Assembly: GCA_038144955.1 (NCBI GenBank)
Contig: JAYQOT010000002.1
Span: forward strand, 11,485 to 75,484
Direction: 5' to 3'
Length of the DNA: 64,000 nucleotides
DNA from: Ga0077527 sp038144955
GTDB lineage: Bacteria > Pseudomonadota > Gammaproteobacteria > Burkholderiales > SG8-41
Both the position numbers and the translations under genes were made by a program. This document shows positions 16,516 through 24,398 of this stretch, one piece after another. The notes beneath the pieces were generated by a model, which had not been told where the DNA came from, did no database searches, and saw only the letters and a program-made list of their open reading frames with translations. Numbering within the stretch: the first letter of the stretch is position 1; each line of letters opens with the position of its first letter.

Positions 16516-17411
16516 AAAGCTGGCTGTTCGCCCATTTACGTGCATTTTCCGGAGCCTGCGGCAGGCTGGCCGCTTCGCCACTGGCGAACCTGCTCAACAT
16601 TGCGGTCATCGGGGCTGCACTGGCGCTTCCCCTCGGACTCTATGTGCTGCTCGCCAACCTACAGGGACTTGCCCGCGATCACACACCACAGCCCCAGATC
16701 AGCATATTCATGAACCTGGATGCGACTACAGACGCCGTCCGCAACATCGATCAACGTCTGCGCCAACAAGCCGGAGTGGCCGGGTTCCGTTTCGTGCCGC
16801 GGGCACAGGCATTGTCACAACTGCAGGCTCGCGCCGGCATGGGCGATGTCATGGCCGGGCTGCGCGACAATCCGCTGCCTGATGCCTTCATCGTCAAACC
16901 CAAGGACCATCGGGTCGCCGCTCTGGAATCCCTGCGTGCCGAATTTGCACGCTGGACCGGAGTGGCCGAAGTACAGGTTGACTCTGACTGGGCGCGACGT
17001 CTTGAACAGCTGCTGGCCCTCGGCCGCAGCGGGGTGCTGATGCTGGGAGCCGCCCTGGCGCTGGCACTGATTGCCATCACTTTCAATACCATCCGCCTGC
17101 AAATCCTGACCCAGCGTGACGAAATCGAAGTCATCCGCCTGATTGGCGCCACGGACGCCTATGTCCGGCGACCATTTCTCTACTTCGGCGGCCTCGCCGG
17201 TGCCGCTGGCGGCATCGCTGCTTGGTTGATGATCGGGCTGGCCCTGCTGCTGCTGGATGGCCAGCTGCGCCCGCTGGCCGAGTCCTACGGCATCCCGCTG
17301 CAACTGAGCCATCTTTCGCCAGCCGACAGCGCCTGGGCGCTGTTGTTCGCCAGCGGACTGGGTTGGTGTGGCGCATGGCTGTCAGTACGCCGCCACCTGC
17401 GTCTCGAATAG
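16512..17411 (+). CDS. ftsX: Cell-division membrane protein FtsX
   Basis: Membrane half of FtsEX. 299 residues: cytoplasmic N-terminus, first helix (LLNIAVIGAALALPLGLYVLLANL), a periplasmic loop (about 55-165, the EnvC-binding region in E. coli) containing FRFVPRAQALSQLQAR and NPLPDAFIVKP, then three further helices with RDEIEVIRLIGATDAYVRRPF between them, a hallmark of FtsX. Last gene of the ftsYEX run before the separate rpoH promoter region. Confidence 0.95.
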   Translation: MKSWLFAHLRAFSGACGRLAASPLANLLNIAVIGAALALPLGLYVLLANLQGLARDHTPQPQISIFMNLDATTDAVRNIDQRLRQQAGVAGFRFVPRAQALSQLQARAGMGDVMAGLRDNPLPDAFIVKPKDHRVAALESLRAEFARWTGVAEVQVDSDWARRLEQLLALGRSGVLMLGAALALALIAITFNTIRLQILTQRDEIEVIRLIGATDAYVRRPFLYFGGLAGAAGGIAAWLMIGLALLLLDGQLRPLAESYGIPLQLSHLSPADSAWALLFASGLGWCGAWLSVRRHLRLE

Positions 17412-17472
17412 TTAACAAGTTATTGTTTATTAATAAATAATTTGCCTCTCTTCTGGGGAACTCAGACCCGAA

Positions 17473-17499
17473 TTGGCACTCATATGCATGGAGTGCTAA
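17473..17499 (+). promoter_or_regulatory. CIRCE (HrcA operator) in front of rpoH
   Basis: TTGGCACTC, nine bases, GAGTGCTAA. This is the CIRCE inverted repeat (TTAGCACTC-N9-GAGTGCTAA) with one difference in the left arm and the exact 9-9-9 spacing. The operator also contains a possible sigma-70 promoter: TTGGCA (17473-17478), 18 bases, TAAACT (17497-17502), so HrcA binding would block it. A GGAACTC at 17457 followed 16 bases later by TCATA could alternatively be an extracytoplasmic-sigma promoter, which is weaker. No hrcA gene lies in the window. Confidence 0.85.
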
Positions 17500-17524
17500 A
17501 CTTGTTTCCATGAAGGAACTGACC

Positions 17525-18382
17525 ATGAGCATGAACGCATTTGCACTGCCGGTACCGGCGACTGCGGGCAGCCTCGATAGTTACATCCAGGCAGTTAACC
17601 GCTTCCCGCTGCTGACGCAGGAGCAGGAAACCGAATATGCGCGCCGTCTGCGCGACAGCGGCGACATCGAAGCCGCGCGCCACCTGGTGCTGTCCCATTT
17701 GCGCCTGGTGGTTTCCATCGCACGCGGCTATAGCGGTTACGGACTGCCCCAGGCGGACTTGATCCAGGAAGGCAACATCGGCCTGATGAAGGCGGTGAAG
17801 CGCTTCGATCCGGAACGCGGTGTGCGCCTGGTTTCGTTCGCAATCCACTGGATCCGTGCGGAAATCCATGAATTCGTACTGCGCAACTGGCGGCTGGTGA
17901 AAGTCGCCACCACCAAGGCACAGCGCAAACTGTTTTTCAACCTGCGCAGCATGAAGCAGAGTGCCGGCACACTGGGCGCTGACGAAGTACGCAAGGTGGC
18001 CCGCGAACTCGGGGTCAAACCCGAAGAAGTCGTCGAGATGGAAACCCGTCTCGGCGGACATGACATGGCATTGGAGCCTTCAGGTGACGACGAGCATGAA
18101 CAGTACGCTCCGATCGCCTATCTGGCAGCCGAGGATGCCGAACCGGTAACCATGCTTGAGGCAGAACAGACGGCGCGTCTGCGTGGCGAAGGCCTGGAAC
18201 AGGCACTGGCCAGCCTGGATGCGCGCAGCCGACGCATCATCGAAGCCCGCTGGCTGACCGAAAAGGAATCCGCCACGCTGCACGAGCTGGCAGCTGAATT
18301 CGGTGTCTCCGCCGAGCGGATTCGCCAGATTGAGGCCAAGGCTCTGGGCAAGATGAAAACGCTGATATCCGCGGAAGACTGA
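17525..18382 (+). CDS. rpoH: RNA polymerase heat-shock sigma factor RpoH (sigma-32)
   Basis: Directs transcription of heat-shock genes. 285 residues with region 2 (EYARRLRDSGDIEAARHLVLSHLRLVVSIA, DLIQEGNIGLMKAVKRFDP), the RpoH box QRKLFFNLR (residues 133-141), which is diagnostic, and region 4 with a helix-turn-helix (TLHELAAEFGVSAERIRQIEAKAL). Start: the ATG at 17525 is preferred over the in-frame ATG at 17510, because AAGGA lies seven bases before it and the first ATG precedes that site. A CIRCE operator lies 26 bases upstream, placing sigma-32 synthesis under HrcA. A sigma-32-type promoter is visible at hsp20 (63922-63949). A strong terminator follows. Confidence 0.97.
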   Translation: MSMNAFALPVPATAGSLDSYIQAVNRFPLLTQEQETEYARRLRDSGDIEAARHLVLSHLRLVVSIARGYSGYGLPQADLIQEGNIGLMKAVKRFDPERGVRLVSFAIHWIRAEIHEFVLRNWRLVKVATTKAQRKLFFNLRSMKQSAGTLGADEVRKVARELGVKPEEVVEMETRLGGHDMALEPSGDDEHEQYAPIAYLAAEDAEPVTMLEAEQTARLRGEGLEQALASLDARSRRIIEARWLTEKESATLHELAAEFGVSAERIRQIEAKALGKMKTLISAED

Positions 18383-18397
18383 TCCGGTTCAAAGCAC

Positions 18398-18431
18398 GAA
18401 AAAAAGCCCCGGCCATGTCGGGGCTTTTTTT
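18398..18431. terminator. Bidirectional terminator between rpoH and sco1
   Basis: AAAAAAGCCCCG, short loop GCCATGT, CGGGGCTTTTTT: a six-base GC stem flanked by A-run and T-run, so it works for rpoH (plus) and for the converging sco1 end of the cytochrome oxidase assembly operon (minus). Confidence 0.9.
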
Positions 18432-18445
18432 ATGCGGCCGGCAAT

Positions 18446-19033
18446 TTACTTCAGCAGCAGGCGGATGTCATGCAACAGCGCAGGTGCTCCTGCGCCATGC
18501 TGTGCAAACAGCCGCAGCCTACCCTGCCGGTCGAGAATGTAGGTGCCCGAGGAATGATCCATGGTATAGCCCCCCCCGGGCAGATTCTGGCGCTGGAAAA
18601 AGATCTTGAATTCCTTCGCTACGCGAGCCACCTCATCTGCACTCCCGGTCATGCCGAGAAATGTGGGATGAAAAGCGGGAACGTATTGCTTCAGCACCGA
18701 AGCAGTGTCGCGTTCGGGATCCACACTGACGAACAGCACCTGCACCCGTTCGGAATCATTACCGAGCTCCTTCATGACCAGCGCCAGTTCCCCAAGCGTG
18801 GTCGGACAGACATCCGGGCAGTGGGTGAAGCCGAAAAACACGGTGACCACCTTGCCGCTGAAGTCAGCCAGAGTCCGCCGCTGCCCGTTATGGTCGGTCA
18901 GCGCCAGTTCCTTGCCAAAGGAGGCTCCCGTGACATCGGTAAGCTTGAATCCAGGTGCGTCGGCTTTGCCGCCACATCCGTAAATTCCAAGCATGACCAC
19001 GGCAAACATCGCTGCCGCAAATATTTTTTTCAT
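18446..19033 (-). CDS. SCO1/SenC copper chaperone
   Basis: Thioredoxin-fold copper chaperone that helps build the CuA site of cytochrome c oxidase. 195 residues with a lipoprotein-like signal (MKKIFAAAMFAVVMLGIYGC, Cys20), copper-binding CPDVC (Cys72 and Cys76) in FFGFTHCPDVCPTTLGEL, and the third ligand His in TMDHSSGTYILD. Last gene of the surf1-ctaA-ctaB run, seven bases after ctaB, ended by a bidirectional terminator. Confidence 0.95.
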   Translation of the reverse strand: MKKIFAAAMFAVVMLGIYGCGGKADAPGFKLTDVTGASFGKELALTDHNGQRRTLADFSGKVVTVFFGFTHCPDVCPTTLGELALVMKELGNDSERVQVLFVSVDPERDTASVLKQYVPAFHPTFLGMTGSADEVARVAKEFKIFFQRQNLPGGGYTMDHSSGTYILDRQGRLRLFAQHGAGAPALLHDIRLLLK

Positions 19034-19040
19034 GCGGAAA

Positions 19041-19940
19041 TCAGAAAAACAACTGGAGATAATGATCGACGAGGAGCGCTGCGAAAATCAGCGTCAGATA
19101 CAGTATCGAGTAGCGGAAGGTGCGCCGGGCCAGGCTGTCACTGTATTCCGTGTAGATCTTGACAGCGTAATACATGAATACCGCCCCCAGCATCAGTGCC
19201 GACACCAGATAGACATAACCGCTCATGCGGGTAACAAAAGGCAGCACGGAACAGGCCAGCAGAATGATCGTGTAGAGCAGCACATGCAGCCGGGTGAATT
19301 TGTCACCATGGGTCACCGGCAGCATCGGCACCCCCGCTTTCGCGTACTCGTCCTTGCGATAGAGGGCCAGCGCCCAGAAATGCGGGGGGGTCCAGGCAAA
19401 AATGATCAGGAACAGGGTCAGCGCCTGCGGGGTGACATCACCCGTGACTGCAGCCCAGCCCAGCACCGGCGGCATGGCGCCCGATGCGCCGCCGATGACG
19501 ATGTTCTGCGGCGTCATCGGTTTGAGAATCACGGTATAGATGATCGCATAGCCGACGAAGGTCGCCAGCGTCAGCCACATCGTCAGCGGATTGACCCAGT
19601 GATAGAGCAGTGCAAGGCCGATGCCGCCGACCACACCGGAAAACACCAGCGTCTCCAGCGGGGTGATCTGCCCGCGCGGCAATGGCCGCCTTTGCGTGCG
19701 CAGCATCAGCGCGTCGATTTTCTGTTCAACCAGGCAATTCACGGCGGCGGCGGCACCCGCGACCAGCGCAATGCCCAGTGTCGCAGCAAACAGGATGGTC
19801 ACCGGCACCATGCCCGGGGTCGCCAGGAACATGCCGATCACCGCGGTGAACACGATCAGCGACACCACGCGCGGCTTGGTCAGCGCGTAGAACTGCTGGA
19901 TACGGGACGACAGCGGGGTCTGGGCTACGGTGGAGGACAT
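19041..19940 (-). CDS. ctaB: Haem O synthase (protohaem IX farnesyltransferase)
   Basis: UbiA-superfamily membrane prenyltransferase that adds a farnesyl group to haem B, giving haem O for cytochrome oxidase. 299 residues with about nine helices. NCLVEQKIDALMLRTQRRPLP carries the prenyl-diphosphate-binding acidic residues of the first loop; YTVILKPMTPQNIVIGGASGAMPP and the loop FAWTPPHFWALALYRKDEYAKAGVPMLP are conserved CtaB features. The start shares one base with the ctaA stop (TAATG), so the pair are coupled. Confidence 0.96.
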   Translation of the reverse strand: MSSTVAQTPLSSRIQQFYALTKPRVVSLIVFTAVIGMFLATPGMVPVTILFAATLGIALVAGAAAAVNCLVEQKIDALMLRTQRRPLPRGQITPLETLVFSGVVGGIGLALLYHWVNPLTMWLTLATFVGYAIIYTVILKPMTPQNIVIGGASGAMPPVLGWAAVTGDVTPQALTLFLIIFAWTPPHFWALALYRKDEYAKAGVPMLPVTHGDKFTRLHVLLYTIILLACSVLPFVTRMSGYVYLVSALMLGAVFMYYAVKIYTEYSDSLARRTFRYSILYLTLIFAALLVDHYLQLFF

Positions 19941-20929
19941 TACGGTGCGGATTGCCTGCGAAGCGTGAAGTTTATCATCACCATGGTGAGCAATAAAATC
20001 GCCGCCCCGGCATTATGTGCCGCGGCCACCAGCAGCGGCAGGCCGGCCAGCACATTGACGATGCCCAGCCCCACTTGGATGCATAGCACTGCCAGCAGCA
20101 CGCCGGCATGCCGTCTGGAATCCGCACTGCGTGACAGCGCCCAGGCAAAACCGCCAACGCTCAAAAAGGTTACCAGCGCGCCGACGCGATGGGTCCAGTG
20201 AATCGCGGTAATCGCGTCGTAACTCAGGTGAACGCCGGCGGCCGTCTTGCCCAGCTCGCGGACCAGCTGGAATCCGTGCCGGAAATCCATCGACGGCAGC
20301 CACTCGCCGTGACAGGTCGGCAGGTCCACGCAGGCCAGCGCAGCGTAGTTGGCCGAAACCCAGCCGCCCAGGGCAATCTGCGCGATCACCACCAACAACA
20401 CCAGCAGGCCCCAAGGTCGAAGCACCGCAGCAACCTTGGCATTGACCGATGGCAGAGGCTGTTGACGCAGTGCGAGCCAGAACAGCAGCGACAGTACCGC
20501 CAGCCCCCCCAGCAGATGCAGCGTGACTATGACCGGCTTCAGCAGCAGCGTGACGGTCCACATTCCCAGTGCGGCCTGCAGGATGACCAGCAGCAGCACG
20601 CTCGTCGCCAGCAGCGGTGATTGTTTCAGTTGTCCACGCTGCAGCCATGCCATGACCGCGATGGCCAATATCAGCAGTCCGAGCCCACCGGCGATGTAGC
20701 GGTGGAACATCTCTTTCCAGGCTTTGCCCAGAGAAACCGGGCCGTGCACTCCACCCTGCTGCTCGACAGCGCGCGCAATGTCGTCGCGCGCGTGGTGCGG
20801 TGTCAGTTCGCCGTAGCAACCGGGCCAGTCGGGACACCCGAGACCGGCATCCGACAGCCGCACATAGGCGCCAACCACCACCACCACGAAGGTATACAGC
20901 ACCGCCAGCCAGACCAGTTTGCGAAACAT
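19940..20929 (-). CDS. ctaA: Haem A synthase
   Basis: Oxidises the methyl group on ring D of haem O to make haem A. 329 residues with eight predicted helices in two similar halves. After helix 1, RLSDAGLGCPDWPGCYGE has the CxxxxxC pair seen in this family, repeated in the second half as CVDLPTCHGEW. Haem-ligand His residues are in HRYIAGG, LHLLGG and IHWTHRVGA. The frame is open 33 codons further up, but MFRKLVWLAVLYTF at 20929 is the natural start directly at the first helix. It follows the SCO-like gene by 31 bases. Confidence 0.94.
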   Translation of the reverse strand: MFRKLVWLAVLYTFVVVVVGAYVRLSDAGLGCPDWPGCYGELTPHHARDDIARAVEQQGGVHGPVSLGKAWKEMFHRYIAGGLGLLILAIAVMAWLQRGQLKQSPLLATSVLLLVILQAALGMWTVTLLLKPVIVTLHLLGGLAVLSLLFWLALRQQPLPSVNAKVAAVLRPWGLLVLLVVIAQIALGGWVSANYAALACVDLPTCHGEWLPSMDFRHGFQLVRELGKTAAGVHLSYDAITAIHWTHRVGALVTFLSVGGFAWALSRSADSRRHAGVLLAVLCIQVGLGIVNVLAGLPLLVAAAHNAGAAILLLTMVMINFTLRRQSAP

Positions 20930-20960
20930 GAATTTATCAATCAAAAATATGGTTACTGCG

Positions 20961-21536
20961 TCACCCGATACGCGATACCTTGAGCAGTCGCTCGAGGTCC
21001 TTCTTGATTCGCGAAGGATCAGCGTCACGCGGGTAGCGCAGGATCACATTCCCCAGCGGATCGACCAGATAGATGTGATCGACGCGGGAACCCGTATGCG
21101 GCAGCACCTCGGAAATTTTGCTGCGTTCGGCATCGATCATCCAGGTACCCTCATATTCGCCAAGCAGCCTTTCCGCCGGCTTGCCACCTCCGGTTACCAG
21201 CCATACCCGCTCGATACGCTCGGGATATTTGCCCTGGGTTTTGCGCACCTGGCGAATTTGCCACAGCTTCTTCTCGCAATACGCGTCGCAGGCCGCATTG
21301 TCGACGGTGATGAATACCCATTTTCCTTCGATCCGGGTCAGCGAAAAATCGCTGCCGTCGGCCAGCCTGAGTGACATCTCCGGCAGCTTCACACCTTCGA
21401 TCAGGTCACCGTAATTCACCCTGCCATCCGGCTGGTAAAAATAATAGGCGGCGAAAGACGCCACGAAAGGCGCGATGCAAACCGCAGCGATCAACCACAA
21501 CACCCTGCGGCTATTTGGTTTTTTCTCGTTTGACAT
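20961..21536 (-). CDS. Membrane-anchored SCO-like thioredoxin-fold protein of the oxidase cluster
   Basis: 191 residues with one N-terminal membrane helix (VLWLIAAVCIAPFVASFAAYYF) and a periplasmic domain resembling SCO: KWVFITVDNAACDAYCEKKL has a CxxxC pair (Cys83 and Cys87), and RVDHIYLVDPLGNVILRYP resembles the SCO His-plus-strand region, though His stands only two residues before the Tyr. Overlaps the 3' end of surf1 by 26 bases and precedes ctaA. A second copper or thiol factor for oxidase assembly is the likely role; this is inferred from fold resemblance and place. Orthologues are usually annotated hypothetical. Confidence 0.75.
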   Translation of the reverse strand: MSNEKKPNSRRVLWLIAAVCIAPFVASFAAYYFYQPDGRVNYGDLIEGVKLPEMSLRLADGSDFSLTRIEGKWVFITVDNAACDAYCEKKLWQIRQVRKTQGKYPERIERVWLVTGGGKPAERLLGEYEGTWMIDAERSKISEVLPHTGSRVDHIYLVDPLGNVILRYPRDADPSRIKKDLERLLKVSRIG

Positions 21537-22233
21537 GGGTTGCCAGAAAATAAATCAGTATCGCCAGGCTCAATGCATACCACTGGAACGCATAAGCCAG
21601 ATGCGTGTTGCGCCCGAGATCGGGCCGGTTCCATTCACGCACCAGCCCGTCGCCGGCGGCCTCATCCTGCTGTATCACGAACGGCTGCAGATCAAGTCCG
21701 GTGGCCTGCCGATAACGTTCAAAGACCAGGTTCTGCCACACATTGCCTTCGGCCACCTTGGTCGAAAGCTCCAGAAAACGCTCGCTGTACGCCACCGCCA
21801 CGCCTTGTATCGCCTGTTTCCCCGACGGGGTATCCACCTCCGGCGGTTTGCGATCTCCCGAGCTAGCCACCCACCCCCGGTTGACCAGCACATATCGCTG
21901 CGATCCCTCTATGCGCAATGGCGTCGCCACGTGATAACCCGGCCGGTGCTGATGGATGCGGTTGTCGAGAAAAACCGTGTACTTCGGCACATACTCGCCC
22001 CGCACCTCGACCCGTCGCAACAGCACGCCATCACGCTCTACCAGTTCTCCGCCAACATGCACCGCCGGTTGACGGCCCAGCTGATCGTAGCGCGCCTGCA
22101 GATCCTCCTTGTACTGCGCACGCCCGACCTGCCACTGTGCCAGCGCCAGCGTCAGCACGACCCCCACTACGGTCGCGATACTGCTCCAGAGACGGGGCCG
22201 GAATACGAATCCGGAAAACCTGATTGCTGTCAT
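21511..22233 (-). CDS. SURF1 family cytochrome oxidase assembly protein
   Basis: Assists insertion of haem A into subunit I. 240 residues with a helix at each end (PRLWSSIATVVGVVLTLALAQWQ and LAYAFQWYALSLAILIYFLATHVK) and the SURF1 motifs LAQWQVGRAQYKEDL, GYHVATPLRI, VLVNRGWVA and the C-terminal RNTHLAYAFQWYALS. First gene of the surf1-SCO-like-ctaA-ctaB-sco1 unit, divergent from a DUF2909 gene 32 bases away. Confidence 0.93.
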   Translation of the reverse strand: MTAIRFSGFVFRPRLWSSIATVVGVVLTLALAQWQVGRAQYKEDLQARYDQLGRQPAVHVGGELVERDGVLLRRVEVRGEYVPKYTVFLDNRIHQHRPGYHVATPLRIEGSQRYVLVNRGWVASSGDRKPPEVDTPSGKQAIQGVAVAYSERFLELSTKVAEGNVWQNLVFERYRQATGLDLQPFVIQQDEAAGDGLVREWNRPDLGRNTHLAYAFQWYALSLAILIYFLATHVKREKTK

Positions 22234-22265
22234 CTCGGTTGCCGCCGGGTTAAACTCTGCCTGCC

Positions 22266-22460
22266 ATGCGCATCGTCGTCATTCTGTTCCTAGTCGTCAT
22301 ACTGGCCAGCCTGGGTTCGGCCCTTTACTACATGGTCAAGGACCGCGGCACCACGCAGCGTACCGCCAAGGCCCTGACAATACGCATCGTATTGTCCATC
22401 GCCCTTTTCCTGATGCTGATCATCGGCTTCCAGACCGGCTTGATCACCACCCAACTTTAG
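22266..22460 (+). CDS. Twin transmembrane (DUF2909) small protein
   Basis: 64 residues made of two hydrophobic helices (VVILFLVVILASLGSALYYMV and IVLSIALFLMLIIGF) joined by a basic linker (KDRGTTQRTAKALTIR). Small proteins of this type are found in proteobacterial cytochrome oxidase clusters between subunit III and SURF1. It is the only plus-strand gene in the cluster. A 7-bp hairpin (GGAAACC/GGTTTCC, 22464-22484) follows the stop but lacks a T-tract. Function unknown; an oxidase accessory role is inferred from place. Confidence 0.8.
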   Translation: MRIVVILFLVVILASLGSALYYMVKDRGTTQRTAKALTIRIVLSIALFLMLIIGFQTGLITTQL

Positions 22461-22492
22461 AGCGGAAACCCCGGTCAGGTTTCCCTGAGGGC

Positions 22493-22518
22493 AAAAAAAA
22501 CGCCGCGATCACGCGGCG
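22493..22518 (-). terminator. Terminator after ctaE (subunit III)
   Basis: On the minus strand: CGCCGCG, loop TGAT, CGCGGCG, then eight T. It ends the ctaC-ctaD-ctaG-ctaE transcript, so surf1 and the following assembly genes need their own promoter. Confidence 0.88.
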
Positions 22519-22607
22519 CCCAATTCCCCTTTCGGGGTACCCCCTCCCCGTACGAATCGCTTTATGCCGGCCTTGCAGACCGTGTACGCGATTCGCCGCC
22601 TGTAAAC

Positions 22608-23462
22608 TTAAAGCCAGTAAACAAATACGAAGAGAATCAGCCAGACCACGTCCACAAAGTGCCAGTACCAGGCCACGCCCTCAAACCCGAAATGATTTTC
22701 AGCATTGAAGTGGCCGGCAACGCTGCGAAAGAGGATCACCCACAGCATGATGGTACCCACGGTCACGTGAAAGCCGTGAAAACCGGTCAGCAGGAAGAAG
22801 GTCGCGCCGTACGCGCCCATCGTCAGCTTGAGATTCAGTTCGGAATAGGCATGTACATATTCGTAGATCTGGAAACCAAGGAAGACCATGCCCAGCGCGA
22901 TGGTCATGACCAGGCCCCAGATCAGCTGGGTGCGGTTGTTTTTGAGCAAACCCCAGTGCGCCCAGGTGATCGTCGCACCCGAAGTCAGCAGGATTGCGGT
23001 ATTCAGCGCCGGGATGCCCCAGGCACCCATCGGTGAGAAGCTTTCCTTGATGCCGGGGCCGCTTACCGGCCATTCCGCCTTGAAGTTGGGCCACAGCAAC
23101 TGCTGATGCTCGAGCGTCCCCAGGTCAGGCACCGAAATCACGCGCATGTAGTAGAGGGCCCCGAAAAAACATGCAAAAAACATCACTTCGGAAAAAATGA
23201 ACCAGCCCATGCCCCAGCGGAACGAGACATCGACCTGCTTGTTGTATTTGCCCGCCTCGGACTCATGCGCCACCGTGGTAAACCAGCCGGCAAACATGAA
23301 GAACAGGATCAGAAAACCGATGCCGAGCAGCGCGTAACCGATCGGCATGTGATTGACGGTGAAAGAAGCGCCAAAGCCCAGGAAGCCCAAGGCAACCGAT
23401 GCGACGATGGGCCAGTGCGAGGGGTCCGGCAGATAGTAATTGCCCGATGCTTGACTCGACAT
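22608..23462 (-). CDS. ctaE: Cytochrome c oxidase subunit III
   Basis: Seven-helix subunit III of the haem-copper oxidase, which stabilises subunit I and lines the oxygen entry path. 284 residues: HWPIVASVALGFLGFGASF, VSFRWGMGWFIFSEVMFFACFFGALYY (with the conserved Glu), LTSGATITWAHWGLL and VAWYWHFVDVVWLILFVFVYWL at the C-terminus. Lies after ctaG and the DUF2970 gene as is usual in betaproteobacteria. A terminator follows. Confidence 0.97.
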   Translation of the reverse strand: MSSQASGNYYLPDPSHWPIVASVALGFLGFGASFTVNHMPIGYALLGIGFLILFFMFAGWFTTVAHESEAGKYNKQVDVSFRWGMGWFIFSEVMFFACFFGALYYMRVISVPDLGTLEHQQLLWPNFKAEWPVSGPGIKESFSPMGAWGIPALNTAILLTSGATITWAHWGLLKNNRTQLIWGLVMTIALGMVFLGFQIYEYVHAYSELNLKLTMGAYGATFFLLTGFHGFHVTVGTIMLWVILFRSVAGHFNAENHFGFEGVAWYWHFVDVVWLILFVFVYWL

Positions 23463-23520
23463 TTCGTTCTCCCTGAATCCTTGTCTGTAAATTCCGATTG
23501 ATGCGTTAAACAGTTGTCAG

Positions 23521-23733
23521 TTAATTGATGACCAAGCGCACCACGGTCACCACGGTGGCAACGAATATCGCGCCCGCCATGACACCGACGATGATCACCT
23601 GCACCGGACTGACCTCAATTTTTTCATGCTCGGTACGCTTGCGTATGCCCAGGAACGCCGAGAACACCATGCGTACCACCTGGAAAAGACTGGCCTTGTG
23701 TCGCCCTTCCGTCATTGTCGCCCCACCACTCAT
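23521..23733 (-). CDS. DUF2970 small membrane protein
   Basis: 70 residues with one C-terminal helix (VQVIIVGVMAGAIFVATVVTVVRLVI) and the DUF2970 signature SLFQVVRMVFSAFLGIRKRTEHEK. Start at 23733: GGAGG six bases upstream and a four-base overlap with the ctaG stop decide it over the in-frame ATG at 23715. Restricted to cytochrome oxidase clusters of betaproteobacteria and relatives. Role in the complex is unknown. Confidence 0.85.
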   Translation of the reverse strand: MSGGATMTEGRHKASLFQVVRMVFSAFLGIRKRTEHEKIEVSPVQVIIVGVMAGAIFVATVVTVVRLVIN

Positions 23734-24284
23734 CCGCGGCCTCCGCTCTTGGCCGGCGACAATGCTGCGCCCTTGACCTCGAAAAAGGTATAGGACAGCG
23801 TAATGGTGTTCACGTCGGCCGGCAGCGTGGAATCAACCACGAACTGCACCGGCATGCGCTTGCCCTCGCCCGCCTGCAGCGGTTGCTGCTTGAAACAGAA
23901 ACATTCCAGCTTCTTCACGTGCGGCGCCGCGTGCCGGGGACCATAGCTGGGAATGGCCTGGCCGACCACGCCCGTGGTTCCGTTGTTGCGAACCTCGAAT
24001 TCAACCTGGATCATCTCGCCCGGATGTACCCGCACACTGCGCTGCACGGGCCTGAAATCCCATGCCAGTCCGTGAGCATTGCCGTCGAACTCCAGCGTGA
24101 TCCAGCGCGATTTGTCGACCTGGGTGTTTTCAACAGCAGCGGCCGGACGGATCAGGTCGTTGATGCCAGTGACCTCGCAGAACTTGTCGTAAAAGGGCAC
24201 CAGCAGAAACCCGAAACCGAACATCGCTGCCGCAAAAATCGACAGTCGCGTCATCAGCCGCCGGTTGTCGCGCTCGTTGCTCAT
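23730..24284 (-). CDS. ctaG: Cytochrome c oxidase assembly protein CtaG/Cox11
   Basis: Copper chaperone that delivers CuB to subunit I. 184 residues: one N-terminal helix (LSIFAAAMFGFGFLLVPFY), FCEVTGIN with the first Cys, and the copper motif KLECFCFKQQPL (CFCF) near residue 120, followed by VDSTLPADVNTITLSYTFF. Start MSNERDNRR at 24284 overlaps the stop of the 37-residue gene before it (ATGA). Confidence 0.95.
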   Translation of the reverse strand: MSNERDNRRLMTRLSIFAAAMFGFGFLLVPFYDKFCEVTGINDLIRPAAAVENTQVDKSRWITLEFDGNAHGLAWDFRPVQRSVRVHPGEMIQVEFEVRNNGTTGVVGQAIPSYGPRHAAPHVKKLECFCFKQQPLQAGEGKRMPVQFVVDSTLPADVNTITLSYTFFEVKGAALSPAKSGGRG

Positions 24285-24394
24285 CGGGCCAGCAGGTAAT
24301 ACTTGACCATCACGCCGAAAAAGAACGCGGCGACAATCAACCACAGCACGGTGGCCGTGCGGCGGTTGTTGCGCTTGATTTCGACCTGCACCAT
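24281..24394 (-). CDS. 37-residue membrane protein between ctaD and ctaG
   Basis: A short reading frame translating as MVQVEIKRNNRRTATVLWLI followed by VAAFFFGVMVKYYLLAR: a basic N-terminus and one membrane helix. It starts four bases after the ctaD stop and its TGA overlaps the ctaG ATG, so the spacing is that of a real coupled gene. Small proteins of this kind (sometimes labelled cytochrome oxidase small assembly protein) occur at the same place in other betaproteobacteria. It is often missed because of its length. Function unknown. Confidence 0.8.
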   Translation of the reverse strand: MVQVEIKRNNRRTATVLWLIVAAFFFGVMVKYYLLAR

Positions 24395-24398
24395 CAAC

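Noticed and set aside
18993..20201. 402-codon plus-strand frame opposite ctaB/ctaA
   Set aside because: Composition (His, Gln, Arg) is that of an antisense shadow and it covers certain membrane-protein genes.
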